Shown here: piece after piece, positions 8,975 through 19,737 of the stretch | Layout: the number at the start of each line of letters is the position of its first letter | Position numbering within the stretch: the stretch's first letter is position 1 | Origin: Serratia marcescens | GTDB lineage: Bacteria > Pseudomonadota > Gammaproteobacteria > Enterobacterales > Enterobacteriaceae | Reading direction: 5' to 3' | NCBI RefSeq assembly: GCF_029846115.1 | Contig: NZ_JARVZZ010000001.1 | Location: 3,472,001-3,536,000 of the forward strand | Length of the DNA: 64,000 nucleotides | Made by a program: the position numbers and the translations under genes | The notes under the pieces: model-generated | Seen by the model: only the letters and a program-made list of their open reading frames with translations | Told to the model about the DNA's origin: nothing | Databases searched by the model: none

Positions 8975-9601
8975 TCAGCGTGGTTTCAGCACATTGCCGC
9001 AGCGATTTTTAGCCAATGCAATAAAGCGTTCCACTTCAGCCGGCGGCTGCGTCGTTTCAGTCGTAGTAGGCTCTTGCTCCCGATGAGCATCGCTCGCCGG
9101 CTGCTTGCAACGATAAACCAGGCCATACAGGGGATGACGTCCGTCTTCGGTCTGATAATAGTGGGCCACGCGGGCAAACGAATAGTAATAATAAGACGTT
9201 GAATGTTCTTCGCCGCGATAAACGTTTTGCGTGCCACCGTAGTCGAATGCCAAGTTGGCGGTCTTTTCCATCAACCGATCCAGGTCGTCGATCACCTGTT
9301 CGGTACAACGGTTTAATTGTCGCCGCGCTTGTTCATTTAATTTATCGGCATCGTCGTCGGCGCATCGGGTGATATAACCTTCATACTGGAGATTGTCGGC
9401 AAGCTGAAGCACAAAATAACGGTATGACTGCCCGGCGATTTTCACCCCCTCACGTTCTTGAATCAGCTTCGCGTCCTGAATGAGATACACCGCCGCCGGA
9501 TCCTGATTATCGAGCGTAAGCGTAGCGGCACTAGCCCCAATAGCGGGCGCCAAGAGCGAGCCCATAAGCAGGGATAACCGGGTGTTCAAACGAAAGTCCA
9601 T
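8975..9601 (-). CDS. Exported protein of unknown function
   Basis: A 208-residue protein that I do not recognise. An N-terminal signal peptide is visible (RLSLLMGSLLAPAIGASAA, cleavage likely after ASA), so it should reach the periplasm or beyond. The mature part begins with a short beta-rich TLTLDNQDPAAVYLI, has a central charged helical stretch with DDDADKLNEQARRQLNRC, a Tyr-rich patch (STSYYYYSFARVAHYY), and four cysteines that could form two disulfides. The start has AGGATAC upstream. It is read in the same direction as the efflux operon but lies about 120 bases upstream with its own context, so co-function is not implied. Confidence 0.7.
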   Translation of the reverse strand: MDFRLNTRLSLLMGSLLAPAIGASAATLTLDNQDPAAVYLIQDAKLIQEREGVKIAGQSYRYFVLQLADNLQYEGYITRCADDDADKLNEQARRQLNRCTEQVIDDLDRLMEKTANLAFDYGGTQNVYRGEEHSTSYYYYSFARVAHYYQTEDGRHPLYGLVYRCKQPASDAHREQEPTTTETTQPPAEVERFIALAKNRCGNVLKPR

Positions 9602-9679
9602 TGTTTTCGTATCCTAATCCATCATAAATTTCGCCATCTTATCTCGTCAGCGGCGGCGTACCGAGCGCCGCGTAGGATT

Positions 9680-10360
9680 TTATGGTTTGACCAACCTGAA
9701 CACCGTTTTGGTGCGCCAATAGTAATCGATCGCCGCCGCGATATCCGGCATCCAGCCGTCCGGCTCATAGGGCACGAAGCCGGAAAAGCCCAACCGGCGG
9801 GCAGAGACCTGGAACCCCGCGGCGGAGAAAATGCGCGCATAGTCGGCCAGCGAGCGATCCTGCACCACGGTATGCGTCTGCTCAGCTACCCTTTCGCGCC
9901 ACTGCGGCCACAGCGGGTTGCCGGTGTGGCAACCGGTCACCGCATAGTAAACGCCGCCCGGCTTCAGCGCCCGCAGCATATCGGCGGCATGTTGCGCAAT
10001 GTCTTCGATCAGGTAGATGACTTCATGGCTGAAGGCGATATCAAAGTGGCTATCCCACCCGTGCAGCCGCGTGTCGGTTTGATAAACCACCGGCAGGTTC
10101 CCTTTTAGCCGGTTGGCTTCATCGACGGATTGGCGCGCGATATCGACGCCAACCGCCTGCTGGAATGGGCGAATTTGGTGCAGTAAACGCAAAAAGCCGC
10201 CCTGATTACAGCCAAAGTCCAGCACGCTGACACCGGAGAGTTCATTTTCCGGCACCAAACCGATCAGATGGCGCCAAATAGGCGCATGGCCATCGGCCAT
10301 GGCCTGTTCTGCGTGCGGATCGCGATACCAGGTGGGAATGCTCAAGGGTGAGTCGTTCAT
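9680..10360 (-). CDS. Class I SAM-dependent methyltransferase
   Basis: A 226-residue cytoplasmic methyltransferase. SAM-binding motif I is VLDFGCNQGGFLRLL near residue 52, an acidic end of strand 2 (VGVDIA) is near 75, and motif post-I to III regions follow (FDIAFSHEVIYLIED, LKPGGVYYAVTG). The acceptor is not predictable. The start at 10360 has a strong GGAGG six bases upstream; the longer reading adds 32 unlikely residues. It lies 76 bases downstream of the agmatine-deiminase-like gene on the same strand and may share its transcript. Confidence 0.85.
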   Translation of the reverse strand: MNDSPLSIPTWYRDPHAEQAMADGHAPIWRHLIGLVPENELSGVSVLDFGCNQGGFLRLLHQIRPFQQAVGVDIARQSVDEANRLKGNLPVVYQTDTRLHGWDSHFDIAFSHEVIYLIEDIAQHAADMLRALKPGGVYYAVTGCHTGNPLWPQWRERVAEQTHTVVQDRSLADYARIFSAAGFQVSARRLGFSGFVPYEPDGWMPDIAAAIDYYWRTKTVFRLVKP

Positions 10361-10436
10361 TATGGCCTCCTTATGTTTCCACTCAGCCAACCACACCCTA
10401 TGCCGACAAACAACCGCGTGCGCATTTTTTGAACAT

Positions 10437-11576
10437 TCACCGTTCCGGCTTGCCATGCACCGGCAATTGGTTGGTTGCGCAGTGAATGCCGCCGCCGCCG
10501 GCCGCGATTGCGTCGATCTCCAGCTGCACCACCTTGCGCTGCGGATAGAGCGCCGTCAGCAGCTCAAGCGCCACCCGGTCCGCCTGCGGATCGCCAAACT
10601 CCGGGGCGATCACCGCGCCGTTGATGACGAAATAGTTGATGTAGCCCGCCGCAAAATCCGGGTTGTTGCGGCTGAATCGGCTGTCGCGCGGCGCCAGCGG
10701 CGGCGAAAGCGTATGCACCTGCAGCCGGCGGCCGGCGGCGTCGGTCGCCGCCTTGAGGAGCGCCAGATGTTGCTGGGTAACCGCATGGTCATAAGAGGCC
10801 GGATCGGTGTCCAGGTTGGCCACCACTACGCCCGGCCGCACGAAGCGGGCGTAAAAATCGACGTGGGCGTCGGTGATGTCTCGGCCTTTAATGCCCGGCA
10901 GCCAGATAATTTTGCGCAAGCCGAGCATCGCTTTCAGCTCCTGCTCTACCCGGTCCCGGCTCCAGCCCGGATTACGGTTCGCATTCACCCAGCTGCTTTC
11001 GGTCATGATGCCGGTGCCGTGCCCATCCACTTCGATACCGCCGCCTTCGCCTGTCAGTGCGCTGCGGCGCAGTTGAGCGGCACCGTAACGATTGGCGGCA
11101 AACGCCGCCAGGCGCGCATCCTTGGCATGCCGCTGTTTATTGCCCCAGCCGTTGAAGTTGAAATCCACCGCCCCGAGTTCGCCGGCGCCGTTGACCACGA
11201 AATTGGCGCCGAAGTCGCGCACCCAGATGTCATCCAGCTCGGTGACGACATAGCTGACGTTGTGGCTGCCGCAAGTGGCCTCGGCCAATTGTCGTTCGCG
11301 CTCGCGGCAAAATACCGTCACCGGCTGAAACTCGGCGATAGCGCGGGCGATACGCCCCTGCGCCGCCTGCACATCCGCCGTGAATTCGCCCCAGATGGCC
11401 CGCTGCGCGCCAAAGGCGAGAAACGCCCGTTGTTGCGGTTCCCCTTCGTCGGGCATCCGCCAGGCCGGATTAAGCGCAGCTTCTGCGTGACCGCGTAACG
11501 AAATGCCCAACGAAGCCGTCAGACCGACTCCGGCGACGGCGGAAAGCTGTTTAATAAACACGCGGCGAGTTGACAT
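10437..11576 (-). CDS. Tat-exported agmatine deiminase / peptidylarginine-deiminase family enzyme
   Basis: This 379-residue protein belongs to the guanidine-modifying superfamily (agmatine deiminase, AguA-like), which hydrolyses agmatine to N-carbamoylputrescine and ammonia. The nucleophile cysteine lies in GGGIHCATNQ near residue 366, with ELDDIWVRDFG near 105 and a GEGGGIEVDG near 185 supplying substrate-binding acids and the catalytic histidine region. The N-terminus has a twin-arginine signal (STRRVFIKQLS, hydrophobic core, cleavage near GHAEA), so the enzyme should be folded first and then exported to the periplasm, which is unusual for agmatine deiminases. It is divergent from a LysR regulator with a 143-base shared control region. 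The substrate could be agmatine or another guanidine. Confidence 0.85.
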   Translation of the reverse strand: MSTRRVFIKQLSAVAGVGLTASLGISLRGHAEAALNPAWRMPDEGEPQQRAFLAFGAQRAIWGEFTADVQAAQGRIARAIAEFQPVTVFCRERERQLAEATCGSHNVSYVVTELDDIWVRDFGANFVVNGAGELGAVDFNFNGWGNKQRHAKDARLAAFAANRYGAAQLRRSALTGEGGGIEVDGHGTGIMTESSWVNANRNPGWSRDRVEQELKAMLGLRKIIWLPGIKGRDITDAHVDFYARFVRPGVVVANLDTDPASYDHAVTQQHLALLKAATDAAGRRLQVHTLSPPLAPRDSRFSRNNPDFAAGYINYFVINGAVIAPEFGDPQADRVALELLTALYPQRKVVQLEIDAIAAGGGGIHCATNQLPVHGKPER

Positions 11577-11719
11577 TAAAGACCTCTTTTAATCATTTAT
11601 AATTCAAAAAGTTAACCGAATAATTCACGTTTATGCGGTTGAATCTTATGCTAGTCTTCCCCTGCCACCGCGACAAACGATATATTTAGTGGATATCTGA
11701 TTAGACAGGCTTATCGATA

Positions 11720-12583
11720 ATGTTAAAACACTGGCCCCCCTTGAGCGCGCTGCGCGGTTTCGAAGCCGCGGCGCGCCTGGGCAGTTTTCATCAGGCTGCC
11801 GAAGAACTGCACCTTACCCAGTCGGCCATCAGCCAGCAGATCCGCAGTCTCGAAGCGTTTCTGGAACAGCCGCTGTTCTTCCGCACCGGCCGCAGCGTGG
11901 CGCTGACCGACGCCGGCCACGATCTGTTCAGCACCGCGCAGGTGATGCTGCAACAGCTGGCCGTCGGCATTCGCCGTTTGGATCAGTACCGCAAACCCAA
12001 TCAGCTGATCGTCAACACCACCCCGGCTTTCGCCCGCCACTGGCTAATGCCGCGGCTGGGCGACTTCAATCGGCAGCATCCGCAAGTCGACCTGTGGCTG
12101 TTCACCAGCTTTGAACCGCCGAATATGGCGACGGACAGTATCGATCTGGCGATCCGCGACGATCTCAGCGCGCAGGCGGACTGCACCTTGAACGTGCTCT
12201 GCACCGACCGGCTCTATCCCGCCTGCCACCCCAGCCTGCTGGCGTTGGCGGCGGAGCAGCGCGTAACCCTGCATGGCGAACGGGAGATGGACTGGAGCCA
12301 CTGGACGGTGGCGGGCGGCGCGCACGTCGGCCAGCGCGACAGCGGGCTGAACTTCTCCGATCCCGGTCTGCTGCTGGACGCCGCCTGCAATGGCCTCGGC
12401 ATCGCGTTGGTCAGCCAACTGCTGGCGCAGCACGCGCGCGACGCTGGGCTGCTGCAACCGTTAACCGAGCAACGCGTGCGCGGCGCCCACTGGGCGTGGC
12501 TGCTGCACCGCGACAGCGAACACAACCCGCTCGCCCGGCACTTCTGCCAATGGCTGCAGTCGGCGTTGCCCGCCGGCGCATAA
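11720..12583 (+). CDS. LysR-family transcriptional regulator (GcvA-like)
   Basis: A 287-residue regulator with a winged helix-turn-helix at residues 5-65 (GSFHQAAEELHLTQSAISQQIRSLE) and a periplasmic-binding-like effector domain after residue 90. The layout and the 'PPLSALRGFEAAARLGSF' opening resemble the GcvA subgroup. It is transcribed away from the agmatine-deiminase-like gene, the classic arrangement for a LysR regulator of its neighbour, so it likely controls that gene and perhaps the methyltransferase behind it. No convincing Shine-Dalgarno precedes the ATG. Confidence 0.88.
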   Translation: MLKHWPPLSALRGFEAAARLGSFHQAAEELHLTQSAISQQIRSLEAFLEQPLFFRTGRSVALTDAGHDLFSTAQVMLQQLAVGIRRLDQYRKPNQLIVNTTPAFARHWLMPRLGDFNRQHPQVDLWLFTSFEPPNMATDSIDLAIRDDLSAQADCTLNVLCTDRLYPACHPSLLALAAEQRVTLHGEREMDWSHWTVAGGAHVGQRDSGLNFSDPGLLLDAACNGLGIALVSQLLAQHARDAGLLQPLTEQRVRGAHWAWLLHRDSEHNPLARHFCQWLQSALPAGA

Positions 12584-12609
12584 CGCGCCACGTCACGCTT
12601 CGCTACTCT

Positions 12610-12631
12610 GGTCAGGCGGCCCCGCCTGACC
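12610..12631. terminator. Hairpin after the LysR gene
   Basis: GGTCAGGC pairs perfectly with GCCTGACC across a six-base loop, 27 bases after the LysR stop. There is no T-run, so termination strength is uncertain. Confidence 0.45.
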
Positions 12632-12744
12632 GCTGCTACCTTCAATAAAGCGCCGCAACAGCCCGAAGAAAACGCGCTAACCTGCTGTTTCAAAATAATT
12701 AGTTAAATTCACCTGATAACTGAAAATCGCTAAAAGGATCGTCT

Positions 12745-14418
12745 ATGTCTGCCGGTTTATTGAAAACGATAGCTCTGAGCGTGGCCCTGGCCTGCACCGT
12801 TCCCGCCGCCTTTGCCGCCGATCTGACCGCCGGCGCGGTCGCCGCTCCGGATCAGTATGGCGCCAAAGTCGCCGCGCACATTCTGCAGGCCGGCGGTAAC
12901 GCGGTCGATGCGGCGGTCGCCACCGCCTTCACCCTGGCGGTCACCTACCCTGAAGCCGGCAATATCGGCGGCGGCGGCTTTATGACGCTGTACGTCGACG
13001 GCAAACCCTATTTCCTCGACTACCGCGAAGTGGCACCCAAGGCTGCCAGCAAAACCCTATACCTGAACGAGAAAGGCGAAGTGATCGAAAATCTCAGCCT
13101 GGTGGGCAGTCGCGCCGCCGGCGTGCCGGGCACCGTGCTGGGGCTGTGGGAAGCCCACAAGCGCTTCGGCAAGCTGCCGTGGGCCGAACTGCTGACGCCG
13201 GCGATCGGCTACGCCCGGCAAGGTTTCACCGTGGCGGATCAGCAGTATCAGTACCGTGAAGACGCCAACAAGCTGTTCGCCGGTAAAACCAACTTTGGCG
13301 ACTATTTCGGCACCATGAAGCCCGGTACGGTGTTCAAACAGCCGGAGCTGGCCGCCACCCTCGAGCGCATCGCCAAATCGGGCGCCGACGATTTTTATCA
13401 CGGCGAAACCGCGCGCCTGCTGGTGGCGCAAATGCAGCGCGATAACGGGCTGATTGGCGCGGCGGATTTGGCCGACTATCGGGTGAAATGGCGTGAGCCG
13501 ATGCGCATCAGCTGGCGCGGCAACACCGTATATACCGCCCCGCTGCCCAGCTCCGGTGGCATTGCGCTGGCGCAGCTGCTGGGGATAAAAGAAGATCGCG
13601 CCGCCGATTTCAAGGGCGTGCCGCTGAACTCGGCGCGCTATATCCACCTGCTGGCGGAAATCGAAAAACGCGTGTTCGCCGATCGCGCCGACTACCTCGG
13701 CGACCCGGATTTCACTCACGTGCCGGAAGCGCAGCTGATCGCTCCCGATTACCTGAAAAAACGCGCCGCCGAAATCAACCCGACGGCGATCTCACCGACC
13801 GAACAGGTGCGGCCGGGGCTGGAAACCCACCAAACCACCCATTTCTCGATCGTCGATGCCGCCGGCAACGCGGTCAGCAACACCTATACGCTCAACTGGG
13901 ACTTCGGCAGCGGCGTGGTGGTCAAAGGCGCCGGCTTCCTGCTTAACGACGAGATGGACGACTTCAGCGCCAAACCCGGCGTCGCCAATGCCTTCGGCGT
14001 GGTGGGCAGCGACGCCAACGCCATCGAGCCGGGCAAACGCATGCTCTCCTCGATGAGCCCGACCATCATCACTCGCGACGGCGAGGTCAGCCTGGTGATC
14101 GGCACGCCGGGTGGCTCGCGCATCTTCACGTCGATCTTCCAGGTGATCAACAACCTCTACGATTACCATCTGCCGCTGGCGCAGGCGGTGGCCGCCCAGC
14201 GCGTGCACCATCAGCTGTTGCCGAAGGACACCCTCTACTATGACAGCTTTGCGCCGCTGACCGGCAAACCGGCGGACGAGCTGAAGGCCATGGGCTACAC
14301 CCTCGAAGATCAGGGTTGGAACATGGGGGATATTCAGGCCATCCGCATCGATGGCCGCACGCCGGAAACCGCGTCCGATCCGCGCGGCCGCGGCGTGGGC
14401 CTGGTGGTGAAAAAGTAA
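12745..14418 (+). CDS. ggt: Gamma-glutamyltransferase
   Basis: A 557-residue periplasmic enzyme that cleaves the gamma-glutamyl bond of glutathione and transfers the glutamyl group to water, amino acids or peptides. A signal peptide ends at about residue 24 (VPAAFAA). The proenzyme self-cleaves before the nucleophile threonine of QTTHFSIVD (Thr364), giving large and small subunits. The oxyanion-loop GNIGGGGF lies near residue 72 and MLSSMSPTII near 435, the latter with the serine pair that shapes the active site. Length fits the bacterial family. AAGGATCG precedes the ATG. It appears monocistronic. Confidence 0.95.
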   Translation: MSAGLLKTIALSVALACTVPAAFAADLTAGAVAAPDQYGAKVAAHILQAGGNAVDAAVATAFTLAVTYPEAGNIGGGGFMTLYVDGKPYFLDYREVAPKAASKTLYLNEKGEVIENLSLVGSRAAGVPGTVLGLWEAHKRFGKLPWAELLTPAIGYARQGFTVADQQYQYREDANKLFAGKTNFGDYFGTMKPGTVFKQPELAATLERIAKSGADDFYHGETARLLVAQMQRDNGLIGAADLADYRVKWREPMRISWRGNTVYTAPLPSSGGIALAQLLGIKEDRAADFKGVPLNSARYIHLLAEIEKRVFADRADYLGDPDFTHVPEAQLIAPDYLKKRAAEINPTAISPTEQVRPGLETHQTTHFSIVDAAGNAVSNTYTLNWDFGSGVVVKGAGFLLNDEMDDFSAKPGVANAFGVVGSDANAIEPGKRMLSSMSPTIITRDGEVSLVIGTPGGSRIFTSIFQVINNLYDYHLPLAQAVAAQRVHHQLLPKDTLYYDSFAPLTGKPADELKAMGYTLEDQGWNMGDIQAIRIDGRTPETASDPRGRGVGLVVKK

Positions 14419-14424
14419 CGCCCC

Positions 14425-14454
14425 GGCGGCCCGTCTCCGGTTAAACGGGCCGCC
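14425..14454 (+). terminator. Hairpin terminator after ggt
   Basis: GGCGGCCCGT and ACGGGCCGCC form a perfect 10-base stem six bases after the ggt stop. The following bases are pyrimidine-rich but not a clean T-run. Confidence 0.6.
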
Positions 14455-14624
14455 GCTCTCTCCACACTGACTGCCGCGGCCCCCTTTTTCACTCATCTAT
14501 ACTGAATCGACAGGCCCGCGTTTAACGGCGACGGTGTCTGCGTTCCGTCTTGGACGATAAAAATAATATTCACAGTAAACCAATCACCTGCAGTTATCGT
14601 AAGCGGTGTCGGAGGCAATCAACA

Positions 14625-16919
<2,295 letters not shown>

Positions 16920-16932
16920 AGGGAACGCTACG

Positions 16933-16971
16933 GGCCCCCAAACTCTTATCTGTTTGGGGGCCATTTTTTTT
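16933..16971 (+). terminator. Strong Rho-independent terminator after ydeP
   Basis: GGCCCCCAAAC (16933-16943) pairs perfectly with GTTTGGGGGCC (16952-16962) across eight bases and is followed by eight T residues. Confidence 0.95.
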
Positions 16972-16991
16972 ATCCAGCTACGGGCAGCGGC

Positions 16992-18917
16992 TTACTTGCC
17001 GGTGGCCAATTCGCCGTACACCACCTGGCCGCGGAAACCGCGCCGCACCTGCTGGAACAGCTCGCGGAACGCCGGGTAATCCTGCGCCTGGCACAGCGCT
17101 TCCTTGCCGCGAATGGCGTTCACCTGCAGGCGATGATTGACGATCACCTGCTGCCCGTCGCGCCGCCACGCCACGCGATAGTCGCCCGCCGCATTGCGGA
17201 ACTGCTTGTCTTGCGGAATGGCGATGATCGGCACGTTGGCCGGCAGCTGCAGACGGTAGGTTTCGTCGTAGCGCTGCGCGCTGCAGTAGAACGGCGTTTC
17301 GTTGTCCGGCGCCGGCGTGGTGGTATACAGCGTGCGGAACGATTTGCCGCCGGGCGGATTCGGCAGCGTCATGCCGCCCACCACGCCGAAATCGACGTAG
17401 TCATCCGCCTTGAAGCGAAAGCGGTAACCGAACTGTTTTTTGAGATCCAGCGGATCGCTGTTCATCGCCACCTCGCCGCTGCCGTCGATGCCGGAGGCGG
17501 ACATGATCGACGCTTCGGCCTGCGCCCGGTTCTGCCGGTTGATCTGCGAGAAGTAGCCCCGCAGGTCAATCTCTTCCACTTCGCTCAGCCGACGCTCGGT
17601 TTGCCCGTGCAGATTGCCCGCTTTGTCGAACACGAAATCGACGCTCAGCGCGCTCTTGACCGGCTGCTCGTCGCTGCCCGGCGTGCGCGCCAGCTTGGCG
17701 TCGCGCGTCAGCAGCACCGGTGCCCCCAGGTCGCCTTCCGGCAGCTGCCCGAACCGCGCCCACGGATTGGTGGAGTCCAGGTACAGTTTGAATTCAGGTA
17801 CGTAGGTGATGGCGTGGTTAAAGCGGCTGAGCAGCGGCACCTTAGGCAGTATCGGGCCTTCGTCCATGCCGATCAGCACCGGCGAGCTTGCAATGCCTTT
17901 GGCGGCGAGCAGCGCCTCAAGGATCACCACGTGGTCCTTACAGTCGCCGTAGTGGTTGTCGAGAATGCTCTGCGCCGAATTCGGCTCCAGCCCACCGTTG
18001 CCCAGGTACACCGCCACGTAGCGAATGTTTTGCGCCACCCAGCGATAGAGGGCTTCCGCCTGCTCGCGCCGATCGCTGATGCCGGCGGTGATGTTGTCCG
18101 CCAGCGCCTGAATGCCCGGCGTCACCTTCGCCGCCGCGCCGGCCTTCAGCTGGTAGGCCTTGGCCAACTGCGGCCACTCGCGGTAGGTGCTGGCCATGAT
18201 GGTCGGGCTGAAGGTCCAGCTGTCCGCCGCCCAGTTTTGTGATTTCATCGGCGCGCTGCGCGAATAATGCCAGCGCCAGTGCGCCTGCCCGTCGCGGATC
18301 TGCGGCTGGTCCCCGCCTTCCACGCCGCGCGTGAAGATATGCATCGGCAGCTTGGCCGGCGCCTGTAGCGTCACTTCGGCGTCGTCGAACTGATCGAAAA
18401 CGCTGAACGTCTCCCACAGGCCGAAATAGTCGGGGAAATACGGGGTGTTTTGCGTGCGGCGCAGCTCATACACCACGCGCGATCCCGGCGCCAGGTTGGA
18501 GAACACGATGACGCGCACTTTGCGGTCGGCATACAGCGGCGCCGTGGCGCTGGAGTAGCTTTCCTGGGTATATATGCGATCGGGCGCCACGTCGTGGCGC
18601 TGGCCGTCGGCGGTCAGCGTGTAGGCGGCGACCACCTCCAGCGTTTCCATTTTTTCGCTGTAGCTCAGGCGGATCTGGCTGAATTTCTCGACCGCCGCCT
18701 TGGTCTTCAGCAGCACTTCGTAGCTTTCCGTCTTCACGTTGGTGGCGTTGGCGTTAACGCGGTAATCCGCGCGATAGCGTACGAAGCTGAAATCGTTGTT
18801 GGCCGTGTCGTTCTGGCCCTGATCCGCCGCGGCGGGCGGTGCAACGGCCAACACGGTGGCCGGGTGCGTTGCCGTCAAACCGGCGAGTAACAGCAGGGAA
18901 GGAATAGCGATTTTCAT
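16992..18917 (-). CDS. Exported DUF3857/transglutaminase-like protein
   Basis: A 641-residue protein with a signal peptide (IPSLLLLAGLTATHPATVLA). After an N-terminal DUF3857 beta-sandwich (about 40-230) comes a transglutaminase-like domain at about 260-350, with the core cysteine in DNHYGDCKDHVVILEALL and a later Asp/His pair region (FNHAITYVPEF). A C-terminal DUF2569/beta-rich domain fills the rest. Bacterial relatives are poorly characterised and may be proteases or cross-linkers of the envelope; no substrate is assigned. The start at 18917 has AAGGACC upstream. A good Fur-box-like site lies 83-101 bases upstream, suggesting iron control. Confidence 0.8.
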   Translation of the reverse strand: MKIAIPSLLLLAGLTATHPATVLAVAPPAAADQGQNDTANNDFSFVRYRADYRVNANATNVKTESYEVLLKTKAAVEKFSQIRLSYSEKMETLEVVAAYTLTADGQRHDVAPDRIYTQESYSSATAPLYADRKVRVIVFSNLAPGSRVVYELRRTQNTPYFPDYFGLWETFSVFDQFDDAEVTLQAPAKLPMHIFTRGVEGGDQPQIRDGQAHWRWHYSRSAPMKSQNWAADSWTFSPTIMASTYREWPQLAKAYQLKAGAAAKVTPGIQALADNITAGISDRREQAEALYRWVAQNIRYVAVYLGNGGLEPNSAQSILDNHYGDCKDHVVILEALLAAKGIASSPVLIGMDEGPILPKVPLLSRFNHAITYVPEFKLYLDSTNPWARFGQLPEGDLGAPVLLTRDAKLARTPGSDEQPVKSALSVDFVFDKAGNLHGQTERRLSEVEEIDLRGYFSQINRQNRAQAEASIMSASGIDGSGEVAMNSDPLDLKKQFGYRFRFKADDYVDFGVVGGMTLPNPPGGKSFRTLYTTTPAPDNETPFYCSAQRYDETYRLQLPANVPIIAIPQDKQFRNAAGDYRVAWRRDGQQVIVNHRLQVNAIRGKEALCQAQDYPAFRELFQQVRRGFRGQVVYGELATGK

Positions 18918-18999
18918 CTTCGGTCCTTGAAGGGCAATAAACGGCGACGCCGGGCTACGCGCCCGTCCCGGCGTCAAAACAGGCGGGCACACTAATATA

Positions 19000-19018
19000 A
19001 TTGAGAATCATTTTCAAT
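19000..19018. promoter_or_regulatory. Fur-box-like site upstream of the DUF3857 gene
   Basis: ATTGAGAAT-C-ATTTTCAAT is a 9-1-9 inverted repeat with one mismatch. The core TGAGAATCATTTTCA matches the 7-1-7 Fur consensus TGATAATNATTATCA at 12 of 14 informative bases. It lies between the XRE-cupin stop and the DUF3857 start, both on the minus strand. Confidence 0.65.
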
Positions 19019-19039
19019 AAACGGACCTTCAACGCCCTG

Positions 19040-19627
19040 CTAACCCTGTTCTATCAGCATCACGGCGGTGGTCTCCGGCTCCAGCGCCTCGAAAACATGC
19101 TCGCGATCGGCGGAGTAGCTGATGTAATCGCCGGCGCTCAGCTCCAGCGGCTGGTCCGCCGGCCCGAGGCGCGCCCGCCCGCTGCTGATAATCACATGCT
19201 CGACGGTGCCGGGGGGATGCGGCCGAGAAAGTTTGGCTTTGCCGGGCTGCACCCGCAGCCGGTAAATATCGCGCTGTGCCCCCGGCGGGCAGGTGGCCAG
19301 CAGCGTGGCGGCGTAGTTGCCCTGCTCCGACAGCGCCGGCGTGCCTTCATGGGCGCGGATCACTTGCACCTGCCTGCTCGGCTGTGAAATCAGCCGGCTG
19401 ACCGGCACGTCCAGCGCCATCGCCAGCGCCCACAGCGTTTCCAGGCTGGGATTGCCGCTGCCGGCTTCCAGCTGCGACAGCGTGGATTTGGCGATGCCCG
19501 CGCGCTTCGCCAGCTCGGTCACCGACAGGTTCAACCGCTCCCGTTCGCGGCGGATCGCCGCCGACAGCAGGCCGATGGGCGTGATGTTCTGCATCCGATT
19601 GTCACTCATGTTCGTTATGTCATCCAT
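19040..19627 (-). CDS. XRE-family regulator with C-terminal cupin domain
   Basis: A regulator of about 195 residues (208 if the first in-frame ATG is used). The helix-turn-helix is LSVTELAKRAGIAKSTLSQL, followed by GSGNPSLETLWALAMALDVP, the standard XRE layout. A cupin ligand-sensing barrel follows (PHPPGTVEHVIISSGRARL, SAGDYISYSADREHVFEAL). I prefer a start at 19627 or 19609 because the extra N-terminal residues carry no recognisable fold and because a TGTTCG/CGAACA palindrome then falls in the upstream control region. No start has a convincing ribosome site. It is divergent from a DMT exporter and likely represses it. Confidence 0.8.
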   Translation of the reverse strand: MDDITNMSDNRMQNITPIGLLSAAIRRERERLNLSVTELAKRAGIAKSTLSQLEAGSGNPSLETLWALAMALDVPVSRLISQPSRQVQVIRAHEGTPALSEQGNYAATLLATCPPGAQRDIYRLRVQPGKAKLSRPHPPGTVEHVIISSGRARLGPADQPLELSAGDYISYSADREHVFEALEPETTAVMLIEQG

Positions 19628-19682
19628 TTGTTCGACTTGACGAACACCCGTATCCATGTTCATCATAATGTTCGATTGTTCA
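19609..19682. promoter_or_regulatory. Cluster of TGTTC(G/A) motifs, probable XRE operator region
   Basis: TGTTCG or TGTTCA occurs at 19609, 19629, 19657, 19669 and 19677, with the reverse form CGAACA at 19641. The pair at 19629-19634 and 19641-19646 forms an inverted repeat with a six-base spacer. The cluster sits between the divergent regulator and exporter genes. Confidence 0.5.
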
Positions 19683-19737
19683 TTTTAATGATTAAACCGC
19701 TTCGCCACAAGTCCGGTCAGGCAACGAGGGATACGAC

